In this document: positions 42,191 through 54,186 of the stretch, one piece after another
How the letters are laid out: each line of letters opens with the position of its first letter
How positions within the stretch are numbered: the first letter of the stretch is position 1
Assembly: GCA_016271365.2 (NCBI GenBank)
Contig: CM028129.1
Location: 847,920,501 to 847,984,500, forward strand
DNA length: 64,000 nucleotides
Direction: 5' to 3'
From: Neoceratodus forsteri
Lineage: Eukaryota > Chordata > Ceratodontiformes > Ceratodontidae
Program-made: the position numbers and the translations under genes
The notes under the pieces: generated by a model
The model's input: the letters and a program-made list of their open reading frames with translations, nothing else
The model's database searches: none
Told to the model about the DNA's origin: nothing

Positions 42191-43345
42191 TGCTCTCTCT
42201 TTCCCTGTACCTAACTCCAGTCTTTCCCTATGCACCTAGCAGCTGTTAGCCAACTGTTCAGGAAATGTTAAGCAATTTAGGATGCAATGTTTATGAAAGG
42301 CACTTGATAAAATCTGATTCCTTTCCTTTCCCTTACCCGAGGTTTCCTTGACCACCGTAAGCCATTTTTTGTATGTACCTTTTTTTCTTGTGCTTAACTT
42401 GACTAATTTCACAAATGGCCACATTGACCTTTAGAAACATTCTTAATACGTCATTTTTTACTATGAATAGCCAAGTTTATGCAGCATGATTGTGGAAATT
42501 GTGGTTCTAACCCCCTTGGCATCTCCCCTTCCTGCTTCACCATGGAGTTATGTGATCACAAATTACCTTTTAATCTCCCCTTTCCAGCCTTTCCAGACCT
42601 TCTTGCACCTTAACCATTAATGTTTCTAAGTGTAGCATTTGCCTTGTATTGACCTTTTCCTATTAAGAAATTACATTGCTATGCTGTGCTTTTTTGTTTT
42701 CTGGAGTTGAAGTTTAGGTGACGCATATGTGGCACTAGTTTATAAGAGAAAGATGGTGCCTAATATTTTCTCAGACCTGTTATGACTTCATTACCAACAT
42801 TATAGTAACTGTTTTACAGCTATTTAGCAAAAAGAAGCAAAAAATGAAAAGCAAAATACCTAAATTATTGCTATAATTAAATACATTTTTAGTAGCCTCT
42901 TTCTTAAACTGTATGTTGACATAATAAAATAAAAAATATATCTACTGAACAAGATATACGGCCTCCTCAGATGACCATTATTGGGAGCTGTACAGATGAT
43001 TCAGGAACCAGGCAGTATCACTGAGAGGAGAGTCGAGACATGTTTCTGTTCTAACTACTGGGAGACACATTGTAATAAGCCAAGGAGCCTTTTTAGGAAT
43101 GGGACAACCACAATCCATATTTCACTTACTCCACAGTGGAACTCTAATCACAGGCAGTGCTGAAGTCCTGGAACCTGAAACAGCACATCATAAACCTCAA
43201 CCTCTCCTTAATTTGGTGGCACATCCTCCCAGCCTAATCATTACTGCTGACCTTCCTTAGTCATCCACAAAAAAGTCAGTTACGGTACCTTCCCTTTCAT
43301 GAAGGTAAGGCGAGCGATGCTGATCCTACTTCTAAACATGAAATC
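42191..43345. other. No gene recognised
   Basis: No convincing coding frame or repeat. Short frames at 42236 (minus) and 42981 (plus) lack motifs. Confidence 0.5.
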
Positions 43346-43349
43346 TTGA

Positions 43350-43440
43350 TGAAAGCTGTGTTCAGTGGATTTGAACCCTATTGCTGAAAACTGCAGTGTC
43401 AGAGCTCGCACTCTGTTTCACAACCCTGTTTAATCTTTCT
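43350..43440 (-). mobile_element. tRNA-like SINE head, minus strand
   Basis: Minus strand: ACAGAGTGCGAGCTCTGACA (box A-like) and TAGGGTTCAAATCCACTG (good box B). The spacing is tRNA-like. Probably the MIR-like family seen at 32752. Confidence 0.6.
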
Positions 43441-43466
43441 CACGATCTCTTATTTACAATCCTGTT

Positions 43467-43470
<4 letters not shown>

Positions 43471-43509
<39 letters not shown>
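43471..43509. repeat. (CT)n microsatellite
   Basis: About 19 CT dinucleotides without interruption. Confidence 0.97.
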
Positions 43510-43513
<4 letters not shown>

Positions 43514-43589
43514 CACTGGACAAATATTAGTGGCATGCAAAGTAGCAATGGCGACTCCTGCCCCCCTATCTTATTTCAGACCCCGCTTA

Positions 43590-43990
43590 CATAAGAGTCA
43601 AATGACCACCGGCCCATATCCATCTTAATAGTCTTCAGTAAAGTAGTAGAAAAGCTGGTGTGCAAGGTACTTGTGGGCCATATTGTACTCCACAACCTCT
43701 CTTGAAAACATGGAATAAGCTCCTTATTGTATTAAGACTTATAAGTGGTCTCCTACCATCTTGTGTTCAATAGACAAACTGGCTATTTTCTACGATCCCC
43801 CAATGTCCACATTGTTGATGTTTTAGTGATGTATATGTCTTGTTTATGTAGAAGTGTCTGCATGATTATAAGCTGGAAAGTGTTCTGTGTTTATCTGAAG
43901 TTTGCCAGTTACTGTTATTGTCTAATGAATAGTTTTATGAGTATGTTATTATACTTACAGTATATGGTACTTTTTTATAATTTATAATAA
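43590..43990 (+). mobile_element. LINE fragment, RT finger motif
   Basis: A plus-strand frame reads ESNDHRPISILIVFSKVVEK near 43595-43655 then LVCKVLVGHIVLHNLS, the N-Y-R-P-I-S-L and K-V-x-E-K pattern of non-LTR reverse transcriptases. Downstream to 43990 is A+T-rich with an AATAAAGGAATAA end. Clade undecided (L2 or Jockey group). Confidence 0.65.
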
Positions 43991-43997
43991 AGGAATA

Positions 43998-44126
43998 ATG
44001 CACTACAGGGTGTGTCATGCTGGGATAATGTCATGCCTGGGGTGATTGAGCATGGGGCTGCAGGTTGAGTGCATCCAATACTCCCAGAAGTGATGTTATC
44101 CCAGTACGACACACACACCCTGGAAT
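43998..44126. repeat. Foldback element, family B (TGCTGGGATAATGTC)
   Basis: Left arm 43998-44030 (CTACAGGGTGTGTCATGCTG, GGATAATGTCA) pairs with right arm 44092-44126 (TGATGTTATCCCAGTACGAC, ACACACACCCTGGAATGCA) over a roughly 60-base interior. A related small hairpin, TGTGATGTTATGCTGGGATAACATCACA-like, is at 48735-48765. Confidence 0.75.
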
Positions 44127-44402
44127 GCATTTTTCCTATTAAACAATGGCTCCTTGTTTAAAAAAAATTAAAAAAGGCTAAAAATATGTTTAAATTACAG
44201 TTTTTATGCCTATTTTTGTAAGGGGAGGCATATCTAATGAAAAAAAAATAAATAGTGCACTTTTCTGATTTATGCAATAGGTGGCGCTGTTGTGTCTGTG
44301 TCTCAGTTTAGAAACTTAGAAACATAGATTTTAATGGCAGATAAGGATCACTTGGCCCATCCAGTCTGCCCATTTCCCTACCTATTGGATAAGCTACAAA
44401 TC

Positions 44403-47330
44403 CTAATTAACCAACAGCCTACTTCTTCCTACCCCCCACCAGAATTGCCTTATGTCTGTCCCTTGCATTCTTGAATTCCCCCACTGTTTTTGACCCCACG
44501 ATCTCCTCAGAAGGCCATTCCATGTGTCCACCACCCTCTCCATGAAAAAATACTTAATCACGTTGAGCTGTCCCTCCGCATCGTCAAATTGTGCCCCCTT
44601 GTTCTTGCACATTGCTTTTTTTGAAAGATGCTACCATCCTGGACTTTGTTGATTCCCTTGAGGTACTTGAAAGTTTCTATCATGTCCCTCCTCTCCCTCA
44701 TTTCCTCGAGGATATACATATTAAATTCCTTTAGTCTCTCTTCGTATGGCCTCTGGTACAGACCCTGCACCATTTTAGTTGTCCTCTTCTGGACTGCCTC
44801 CATCCTGTCTATGTCCTTGCGGAGATGGGGTCTCCAGAACTGCATGCAGTACTCCAGATGGGGTCTCATCAGCTGTCTGTATAGAGGGATAACAACTTCC
44901 TGTTTTCTACTGGGGATGCCTCTTACTATACATCCCAGTATCCCCCCCCCAACCAAGCCCTCTTTACTGCCTTCTCACATTACTTGCTTATCTTTAGGTT
45001 ATCTGATATGACTACCCCCAGGTCCCTTTCCATTTTTATTATTGTTAGTATCCCCCCCCCATCATGTACTCTTCCGTTGGGTTTTTGTTTCCTAGATGGC
45101 ATTACTTTGTACTTCTTTGCATTGAATCTAAGCTGCCATACTTTCAACCATTCCTCTAACCTTGCCAAGTCCCTTCTCATCCTTTCCATCCACTCTTGTG
45201 TATCAAGCCTGTTGCAGATCTTAGTGTCATCTGCAAAGAGGCATACTTTTCCTTCCAGTTCCTCTGCAATGTCATTTATAAAGACATTAAAAGGACCGGA
45301 CCCAGTACTGAATCCTGCAGTACCCCACTAGTAATGCCCCTTTCTTCAGAGTGGACTCTGTTTACTATTACCCTTTATATCCTGTTGTCCAGCCAACTGT
45401 TTACCCAGGCTATCATCCTGGGACCAACTCCCAGGTTGGCTAATTTTGTTTATTAATCTTTTTTGTGGGACTGTGTCAAATGCCTTGCTAAAGTCTAGAT
45501 AAACCATGTCCACAGCCCCTACCTGGTCTACTACTTTGGTCAACCAGTCAACTAAATCTATTAGATTTGTCTGACATGGCCTTCCCATTATGAATCCATG
45601 CTGCCTTGGGTCCTGTGCCCCGCTGGCCTCTAGGTACTCAACAATTCTTTCTTTCAGGAGTGATTCCATCATTTTTCCTACCACTGAGATCAAACTAATA
45701 GATCTGTAGTTTCCTACCTCTGCTTTGCTCCCAGTTTTGGTGAAGGGGAATCACATCTGCCCTCCTCCAGTCCTTAGTTACCACACCATCCTCCCATGAT
45801 TTGATAAAAAGAGTAGTCAGTGGTGTCACTAGTTCTCGCCTTAGTTCTTTTAGAATTCTGGGGTGAATCCCATTAGGGCCCATTGCTTTGTCCATCTTCA
45901 GGTTTAGGAGTTCTTTCAGAACCCTTTCTTCTGTGAATGGACTAGTATTGACATTCCCTATCCAGAGTGCTTCTATTGATTGGATTAGGTACCTTCCCCT
46001 CCTCTTCTTTTGTGAATACGGTGTAGAAGTATTCGTTCAGTATCCCTGCTTCTTCACTGTCACCCTCTGCCAACCCACCCTCCCCTTTATTAAGCCTCAC
46101 TATCCCTCCCTTGGTCTTTCTTTGCTCCCTAATGTACCTATAAAAGGTTTTATCCCCCTTCATAACTGAGTTGGCTATCTTTTCCTCGGTTTGGGCCTTT
46201 GCTATTCTGACTGCCTTCCCTGCTTCCTTCTGCTTTAACTGGTACAGTTCTCTGTTCTGCTCCTTCTGTGTTTCCTTATGCTTCCTGAATGCTATCTTTT
46301 TCTTCCTAACCTTCCCTGCCACCCCTTTTGAGAACCATAGTGGTTTTTTTCCTTTGTTTTGATTTATTTATTTGCTTCACAATAAGGCTTGTTGCCTCTG
46401 TGATGGCAGTTTTGATATTCCCCCCATTGTTTCTCCACCCCTCCATCTTGCCCATTTGCTAGTGCTTTTCTGAGACACTCTCCCATTTTGCCAAAGTCAG
46501 CCCTCCTAAAGTCCAGCACTCTCACTTTTGTATGGCTTGACTCTATGGCTATGTTTATCATAAACTACACTGTTTGGTGGTCACTTGTTCCCAGATGGCT
46601 ACCCACTTTTAAATTTGAGATCTTCTCTCTATCCCAGTTTGAAAGTACCAGGTCTAAGATTGCTCCCTCCTGAGTGGGTTCCAATGCTGGCTGTCTGAGG
46701 CATGCCCCCTGTAGGGCATCAAGAATGATCCTGCTCTTGGATGTGGCTGCAGCAAAGATGCTCCAGTTATCATCTGGCGTATTCAGGTCCCCCATCAACA
46801 ATATCTACCCTTTTTCTGCCATCCTAAGGATACCTTCTATCATTTTCTTGTCCATTTCCTCCCCCTGAGTCAGGTGTCTGTATACAACACCCATGCAGAT
46901 TGTGGTGCCATTTCCTGTCTCCAGGGTGACCCACAGTGCCTCCTCTCCTCCCTGTTTACCCTTTAGCTCTGTTGCTTTGATCCCTTCCCTTACATAGAGT
47001 GCTACCTCCTCTTCTACTCTCCCTGTCCCTCCTGTAGACTGTGTAACCTGGTAGGTTGACATCCCAGTCATGGTTCTCTGTGTACCATGTTTCTGTGACT
47101 GCCATGACATTCAGGCATCCCTCTTCCATCAAGGCCACTAGTTTGGTGAGCTTGTTACCCAGACTATAGGCATTGGTACTCTTTGCTCTCCATTTTCTGA
47201 TGGCCTTACCCCTTTTAGCCCCATCTCTGTCCTTACTGCCTTTGCCTATTTCTCCATTTATCCCTGCCCTTCTCCTTAGTGAATTCTCTATCTTGGTGTT
47301 TACATCACTAAATACCCTATTTTTTGGGGG
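44403..47330 (-). pseudogene. CR1 ORF2 (endonuclease-reverse transcriptase), broken, copy B
   Basis: Minus-strand pieces. Endonuclease: ALMEEGCLNVMAVTETWYTE, NLPGYTVYRRDR, ALWVTLETGNGTTICMGVVY, LMGDLNTPDDNWSIFA, GTSDHQTV. Linker: VLDFRRADFGKMGECLRKAL. RT: GPNGIHPRILKELRRELVTP, VDMVYLDFSKAFDTVPQKRL (palm A), a frameshifted palm B, KVCLFADDTKICN near 45215 (palm C intact), RFNAKKYKVMPS. C-terminus: CMQFWRPHLRKDIDRMEAVQ and EERLKEFNMYILEEMRERRD. Nearly the whole ORF2 is represented, but in at least eight frame pieces. Length is close to the family's usual 900-1000 codons. Confidence 0.92.
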
Positions 47331-47334
47331 GTGG

Positions 47335-47935
47335 GCTGGGATTTTTTTGCTCCTTTTCAATGCCTCCCCCCATGGCTAGTTTAAGTCCTTGCCAATGAAG
47401 CATTTAAACCTATCACTTAGGATTCTGTTTCCCCTCCTGGACGGATGCAGACCAGTGTGCCAGTATAGGCCTGTATCCCTCCAGGTGGACCCCTAGTCCT
47501 CAATGAAGCCAAAACCCTGAGCTCTGCATCAGTTGTTCAAGCATTGATTGAATCCCATGGTGTAGAGCACCCTAGCCTTACCCATACCATAGACATGCAG
47601 CACCTCCGAGAAGGTTACCGTGTGTGCTACTTGTCTGAGGCCCCTCCCAAACTCCACAAACTCCTCCTGCACTGCTCTGCTCTGATCCCATTCCCAGCCA
47701 GATTATTTGTCCCTAGGTGGACAATGATGTTCAGCTCTCTCCCCTGTGCAGCTACTCCCATGATCCTGAGGACTCACTTCCTGTCCCTCCAAGCCATGGT
47801 GCTGGGCAGACACCTTTCCTCCCTCTCCCCTCCCTTCCCTCCCCCAGTTCTACCACCCCTAACAATTGAATCGATGATAGTTTCTGTCATCCCATCTTCA
47901 TGTCTCTTTTCATTGTCAGCAGTCTAGCCGACCTC
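47335..47935 (-). pseudogene. CR1 ORF1 C-terminal part (SGNH-like), broken, copy B
   Basis: Minus strand: EEFVEFGRGLRQVAHTVTFS then EVLHVYGMG, matching copy A, and near 47445 GLYWHTGLHPSRRGNRIL. The Asp that should precede G-L-H (the Asp-His of the last SGNH block) is Thr here. The GTND block is present but shifted in frame. The first block is not readable. Dead gene. Confidence 0.8.
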
Positions 47936-49780
47936 TGCCCCCCACCCTTTTATATTAGTTTGTGCGTTTAAGCAATTGTGTGCATTTCTTGTTTTATTTT
48001 CTGTCCTCTGATGCACTGTGCTGTTGTATGCACATTTCTTAGTGGTTGTCCTGTGCGTGGTTTCCGACACAATTTCTCTGTTCCTGTGAGTTCGTTCCTT
48101 CTGTCACTGCTCTTGGAGATCACCTATCACTCCCTGGCTGACTATCATGCCTTTGGGGTCTCCCAGTAAAGATTTTACCAGAAGAAGTAAGTGAAGCTAA
48201 AAAACATTGATCTGGTAAGTCACACTGAAGCGTGAGGTGTTAAGCATGCACTCAGCATTTTTCTTTCAGGCTGCTAGCAGGGACTGTGAGGAGAGTGGAA
48301 TGGAGTGAAATGAAGTTCACCAGCTTTTACTGTTTCAAGGAGGGCATGAACTGGTACCTTGAAAAGTTAAACTGAGGGCTTACAACATTTTTTATGTAAA
48401 AAGTAAAAGAAACATCAGGAGTGTGATTTTACAAAGTGGGGACTGCCATTGCAGTGCGGGTGCTGCTGTGAAGTCGATCAAAAGATGGCTTTTACATCTC
48501 TATATATTTTTTTTATTTTGCTAAATATGAAAACTTATAATGGATTTGGGAAAACATGTCATGGTTCTGATGCTGATTTTGTGGTTTGTGTGGAGGCAGG
48601 TATTTTCATTTTTAACATTTTGTTAAGTACTGGCACAGCTCAGATGGGCCATGGCAAGTGTGGGAAAATTTTACATGGCATGTGCAGTGATTTTCAGTCA
48701 TTTCAGTTGGTCATGTATGTGTTGGGACTTGATCTGTGATGTTATGCTGGGATAACATCACAGGTCCAGCCCCAGACTGACAAATGAGAGCCCAGCATTC
48801 TTTCTTACTATTGTATAATAATTGGTGACTCCCTATGATAACTGTCGGCAGACTGCTTTTCAAATACTGTAATAACCCAGTAAATGCTATAACAACTTGA
48901 TACTGAGTCATGATGGCATTGTCAGCCTCACATTCTCACTGCTCTGAAACATAGAAAATACACTGGCTTGAGACCAAACCAACTGAGCCCAACCAAACTG
49001 TAAGTCACTTACTTAGGCCTCACACTTGCTCATTCTCTAGGTAGTTCATGACATTTCCCAGCAGTAAATATTCCTTCTTTAGAAGAGCTACCAGTCTGAT
49101 GAAACAACTGGTTCTACTCCATGAAGCAAAAGCCTCTAACTACAGTGGCTGCTGAGAGACACGCTGACTCCCGACACAAATAGAGCTTACTATTCTCTAT
49201 TGAAACTCTGCACCATTTATTACAAGGTTTGTGTTATGAGGATTTTTCACACACCATCTGTGTGTGATAATTTCATAACAAACACATGCACAGACATTAT
49301 TCTCTATATATTATGTATTGCAGCATTTTTGTTTGAAGCTGTCCATAGAACTCCATTGGAAATAAACCTCAGCTCAAACGCTATTTTTCCTAATAAACAA
49401 ACTTACGATTCATCATCTACCCTACACTTTTACCTCTATAGAGGTGCAATTTTCATTGCCTCATCAAGGCGTTCATCATCATGGACCATGTCTCCCTAGT
49501 CTGTAAACTACAGTAACTGGGCCTGGCAATGATTACACTATCTTTGCTTAGATCCTACCTACAGTAGCAGCACTTGCCACGTCTGAATATTCCCTCCAAT
49601 GTCTGTGCTATAAATTTCCTGCCTTTTTACAGTACCACTGTAGGGCCATCAGAGAGACTTCCTTAGAAATATCATAAAGTATCTGGAAATATCTAGACAG
49701 TTTGATGGCTACAAATGAAACTTGTAGATAACAAAAAATAAAGGTTTATGGTGAAGACTCTCCCACATGCTCCCTTAAAC
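47936..49780. other. No gene; small hairpin near 48735
   Basis: Short frames at 48449, 48711 (minus) and 49200 lack known domains. The hairpin TGATGTTATGCTGGGATAAC at 48735-48765 relates to foldback family B at 43998. No other repeat matched. Confidence 0.5.
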
Positions 49781-49784
49781 TCAG

Positions 49785-50200
49785 CATCTTACAAAGCTCC
49801 ATTCTTGGCCCTTACTCTTCTGTCTCTTTGTTAATGATGTTTCTTCCATATGCTCAGATCATGACTGATACATACATACATACATCTCAGTGCAGATGAC
49901 ACTCTCGTCTTCTCAAATCTGACTCCATCAGTAACCTCAGCAGGATCCTCAAAGAGGACATGAACACATTACAAAAATCAATAGTCATGACCTTTAATGT
50001 GAAAACCCAGTCCTCACAAACTGTACAACTCCAGCCTCACTCAGGTCAATGTCCAGATGATGTACAATCTATCAAATACCTTTTCCATGTCTATATTTGT
50101 AACTCAGGTTCTCAGTCCATAACACTAAGACTACCAGGAGTCTCCAAACAAAAGAAAACTGATTATCGGACAATCCCTTTTCTCTGCTTTGGAAGAAGGC
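49785..50200 (+). mobile_element. LINE fragment, RT palm B-C
   Basis: Plus-strand frames read SSILGP-like and LLFCLFVNDVSS near 49800-49850 and SADDTLVFSNLTPS near 49893-49935, with a CATA repeat between them. These are the G-S-x-L-G-P-L-L-F and A-D-D-T signatures of a non-LTR RT. Shorter spacing than usual plus stops indicates heavy decay. Clade undecided. Confidence 0.65.
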
Positions 50201-51330
50201 AATGACATCTTCAGAATGGACCCAGCATTTTTACAGCACAAAATCATCACACTGTTTAACAACATACTGTATGTTTTTCAGACTGGCCTGCAGCCATTCT
50301 ACCCACCACTGTCTCCTCAACAACAACATAAATCTCCTATCACCAGATAAGAGGATAGAATTTAGGTGGATCCTCTAGTTTATAAATGTATCCTATGTTA
50401 CACTTGGTCCCCACACTCTTATTAGTAACCCTCTGTGCACTGTGAATAATATATGTAATACCTAATCACTATTAATATTTAGAGCATTGGTACTAGCCAT
50501 ACTAGCATAAGTAACCAGGGACATATTATGATTGTGTGCATCATTGCTAAGAAACCTATTGCAAATACTATGCCGAGATACACTTATGTGATCTCTGTTA
50601 TTCTTCTGGGAAGTCATAGCCAACACTGCCATCATGTGGATTCATGTAACACCACACTATATCCTGTTTCATGTATGCTGTTTTTTTCTTATTTTTAGCT
50701 GACTTTACAAATATTGTATATCTATAGACAACATTATGGAGCCACATAACATTTGGCCAATAGGGCTTATTTTGTTTATCTAGCTAGCTTACAAATGTAA
50801 GAGTTGTCACGGAAATTATCTAGGTATATAAGCTACTGCATTACATATTCCCACTGAAATCATCTTCATCCCTAGGGGTATTAGGAAACTTCAACTCCCA
50901 GTGTCTATTGGTAAGACCTGTTTTAGGGGATGATTACTTTTGTGTAATAAACAAGTTTATTACTGAATATGCCACTTGTCTGTTGTCTCTTTTGATGATT
51001 TATTACCACAAAGAGTCTGTGCAGGGCTGAGCACCCTAACACATGGAAGTTATCCAAACAACCTTGGAAACTTTCTACAAAAACCTAACCAGTCATTACA
51101 TTTTAAGTTCCCAAAACAAGAACCTCATGTATGTACCAAGGACATGCACAATCTTTCATGGTACCAACACCAGCTTCCTAGAATGTCCTCCCCATCAATG
51201 CCAAATAGGTCCCAACCATCAGTGCTTTCAAATAGTTTGTTCAGCCATCTAAATATCTCAAGTAGCTGCCTTTGCCCCAGTATTCTATCTACTTCAGCCA
51301 CCTAGCCTCTGACTCATAACATATTCTACC
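50201..51330. other. No gene recognised
   Basis: A 109-codon plus frame (50976-51305) has no recognised domain. Nothing repeat-like matched. Confidence 0.5.
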
Positions 51331-51333
51331 CTT

Positions 51334-51485
51334 CAAGCAATAATACCCAATGGGATGGGCAGTATTGGGTATACCCACCCACTCAGGGGCATGATGATGC
51401 CTATGCCACAGGTGGAGGGCCTTATAGACCCTGAAAGGGCAGGTATAACCCATACCTCCTACTCCGGAGGGTATTATTGTGCTTA
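51334..51485. repeat. Foldback element, GCAATAATACCC arms
   Basis: Left AAGCAATAATACCCAATGGG, TATTGGGTATACCCACCC and CTCAGGGGCATG pair with right GGCAGGTATAACCCATACCT and GGAGGGTATTATTGTGCTT. Arms about 65 bases. MITE-like, non-coding. Confidence 0.75.
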
Positions 51486-51525
51486 GAAAATAGGATTGAG
51501 GCTGTATTTAAGGGAAAACTTTAAT

Positions 51526-51559
51526 ATTTTAAAACAAATTAATTCAAATAGTTAATTTA
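51526..51559. repeat. 34-base direct repeat, left copy
   Basis: Identical to 54153-54186 over 34 bases (begins ATTTTAAAACAAATTAATTC, ends GTTAATTTA). Interpreted as target-site duplication around CR1 copy C plus extra sequence. Confidence 0.9.
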
Positions 51560-51810
51560 AAAAATATTTTTGCAAAGTAGTCCCTGTACTGCTGGCATTG
51601 GCAGTAGACGGCACTGTTTTGTGCAGTTCTACTGTGTTTTATAATGTGCACTCTGTTCACAAGCTATTTTTTTTAGTATAATAAAAACTTTGACCTCTCC
51701 TGCTCAACTGTTTTAATGTGCTGCTGTTGTTGGCTGACTGGGAAAAGTGTGAGCATGACATTGCAGCACTAAGAGACTACCGGTATTTCTTTGGTTTTGT
51801 CTCCCACAGA
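51560..51810 (-). other. Possible 3' transduced sequence of CR1 copy C
   Basis: Lies between the left 34-base repeat and the CR1 3' end. Since the CR1 is on the minus strand, this is immediately 3' of the element and inside the duplication. Includes AATAAAAACTTTGACC (plus strand). No similarity to CR1 or other window sequence. Confidence 0.45.
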
Positions 51811-54154
51811 TAGAAACATAGAAACATAGAAGTTGATGGCAGATAAGGACCGCAAGGCCCATCCAGTCTGCCCATTTTTTCTACCTCATGAATGTGCCAT
51901 AGGTCTTTACTCTGTCAATGGCCTATCTATTCATACTCATCTGTATTGCTCCCTTATGCCTATCCCATGCCTGTTTGAAGCCCTGCACTGTATTCATATC
52001 CACCACTTCCTGAGGTAGGCCATTCCAGGCATCCACCACCCTTTCTGTGAAAAAGAACTTCCTCACATTACCTCTTAATCGGCCTCCTTCTAATCTAATG
52101 TTGTGTCCTCTTGTCCTGTTATTTTTCTTATATCGAAACATGTTAGACTCTTTCACGTTGTTAATGCCCTTAAGATGTTTGAATGTTTAGATCATATCAC
52201 CTCTCTTCTTCCTTTGCTCTAGGTTATACGTATTGAGCTCCATTAATCTGTCCTCATATGTTTTCTGATGCAGTCCCTGCACCATTTTGGTTGCCCTTCT
52301 CTGGACTGTCTCCATTTTGTTAATGTCCTTGAGCAGGTGCGGCCTCCTGTACTGCACACAGTACTCCAGATGGGGCCTAACCAGTGTCTTGTAAAGAGGG
52401 ATTGTTACCTCCCTCTTACGACCTGTGATACCCCTACTAATACAACCCAACATCCCCCTAGCCTTACCTACTGCTTTAGTGGTCTGCATTGATGATTTCA
52501 GGTGATCTGTGATGATGATGATGCCTAAGTCTCTTTCTTCCCTTGTGATTGCCAGCAACTCCCCTCCCTACCTATAGGTGGCTTCATGGTCTCTCTTCCC
52601 TATATGGATTATCTTGCACTTCTTTGCCTTAAACCCCAGTTGCCACTCTTCTGACAATTTTGCTAGTTTATCCAGATCTCTTCTCATCCTGCCCACCCCA
52701 TCTGGATCATCCACTCTGTTGCAGATCTTGGTGTCATCTGAAAAGAGACAAGCCTTATCCTCCAGTCCATCTGCAATGTCACCAATGAAGATATTGAAGA
52801 GGACTGGTCCCAGGACTGACACCTGAGGTACCCCACTTGTGACAAGCATCTCTTCTGACTGTATACCATTTACCATCACTCTCTGTTTTCTGCCCGCCAA
52901 CCAGTTTGCCACCCAGCTGTCCAACTCCTGACCCACCCCAAGCCTACCCAACTTATTAATTAGTCTTCTATGTGAAACAGTATCAAAAGCTTTGCTGAAG
53001 TCAAGGTAGGCGACATCAACTGCACCCCCTTGGTCCACCACTCTGGTTACCCAGTCAAAGAAATCTATAAGATTAGTTTAAGAGGATGTTCCTGTTGTAA
53101 ATCCATGCTGTCTTGGATCCTGTGCTCCTATGGATTCCAGGTGTTGCACTGTCCTTTCCTTAAGGAGTGTCTCCATAATCTTGCCCACTACTGAGGTAAG
53201 ACTGACTGGTCTGTAGTTCCCTGCCTCCTCCATGCTACCACTCTTGTGGAGTGGGATCACATGAGTCCTTCTCCAGTCTTCTGGGATCTCTCCTGTGCTC
53301 AGATACTCACTAAACAGTTCTGCTAATGGCTCTGCTAGTTCCACCCTTAGCTCCTTTAGTACCCTGGGATGTATGCCATCAGGTCCTATTGCCTTGCCCA
53401 CCCTGAGCTTAGCGAGCTCTTGTAGGACCCTTTCTTTTGTGAAGGGACTTGTGTACACCTTCCCCTGTATCCATGGTGCTCAGCTATGGGCTCCTGCCCT
53501 ACCTTCTCCTCAGTAAATACTGAGCAGAAGTATCTATTTAGGATAGATGCCTTTCCATGTTCCTCCTCCACACACACTCTCTCTCTTATCCCTTTGATCT
53601 TAGCAATACCCCACTGGACTTTCTCCTTTCAACAATGTATCTATAGAAAGTGTTGTCCCCTTCTTTTACTGTTCATGCTAGTGTTTCCTCAGTTTGGGCC
53701 TTTGCCTGCCTTACTGCCTTTCCTGCTTCCCTTAGGAGAGTTTGGTATGCCTCCCTATCTTCGTCCTGCTGCATTCCCTTATATTTCCTGAAGGCCAACC
53801 TTTTGACTCTGACCTTTTCTGCTACTGTTTTTGAGAATCGAAGTGGTTTTCTCCTTCTTTTGCTCTTGCTTTTCTCCCTAACGCAATGGGATGTTGCTTT
53901 AAGTATTGCATCCCTAATGCTTTCCCACTTTACCTGTACCCCTCACCTGTATTTCTTCTTGCCAGGGCTAGCTTAACTCTGTTGGCCATCATATCAAAGT
54001 CAGCTCCTCTGAAGTCCCATATTTTTGCCTTGGAATGGGCTGATTTAGTTCTAGTGGCCAAATTGAACCAAACCATGTGATGGTCACTGGCCCCCAGGTG
54101 ACCTACCTGTAGATCTGTGATCCTTTCCCTGTTAGTCAGTACTAGATCTAGGAT
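51811..54154 (-). mobile_element. CR1-clade LINE copy C, 5' truncated
   Basis: Minus strand, 3' end with the ATAGAAACATAGAAAC-type microsatellite and TTGATGGCAGATAAGGACCG. It extends upstream into the endonuclease end (near 54150). The truncation point at 54154 directly abuts the right 34-base repeat with two or three bases of overlap. Its codons are closer to the 28625-29262 copy than to A and B, so a different subfamily. Confidence 0.93.
51925..54154 (-). pseudogene. CR1 ORF2, broken, copy C
   Basis: From 5' to 3': KIWDFRGADFDMMAN-like linker near 54020, a Thr/Ala-rich connection, RT start GKAIGPDGIHPRVLKELRVE and VIPLHKSGSMEEAGNYRPVS (53458-53078), palm A AYLDFSKAFDTVSHRRLINK, palm B TSGVPQVSVLGP (Val for Gly), palm C CLFSDDTKICNRVDD (FSDD for FADD) in 53041-52568, then thumb GMLGCISRGITGRKREVTIP and LEYCVQYRRPHLLKDINKME (52558-52187) and the end NVRKFFFTERVVDAWNGLPQ (52156-51923). 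Frames break at 53078, 52568 and 52187. Confidence 0.92.
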
Positions 54155-54186
54155 TTTAAAACAAATTAATTCAAATAGTTAATTTA
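54153..54186. repeat. 34-base direct repeat, right copy
   Basis: See 51526-51559. It starts at the CR1 truncation point; the first three bases could belong to either. Confidence 0.9.

Larger units (their letters stand above)
44310..47935 (-). mobile_element. CR1-clade LINE copy B, most complete copy
   Basis: Same subfamily and order as copy A. From right to left on the plus strand: ORF1 esterase end (47935-47335), inter-ORF segment, endonuclease (about 47250-46560), linker, RT (46322-44980), C-terminal domain (44956-44403) and the 3' tail TTTTAATGGCAGATAAGGAT with ACTTAGAAACATAG at 44310-44340. It retains the endonuclease N-terminus that copy A lost and an intact FADD loop. Multiple stops and frameshifts. 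The 5' end is uncertain: similarity to ORF1 fades at about 47935. Confidence 0.93.
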
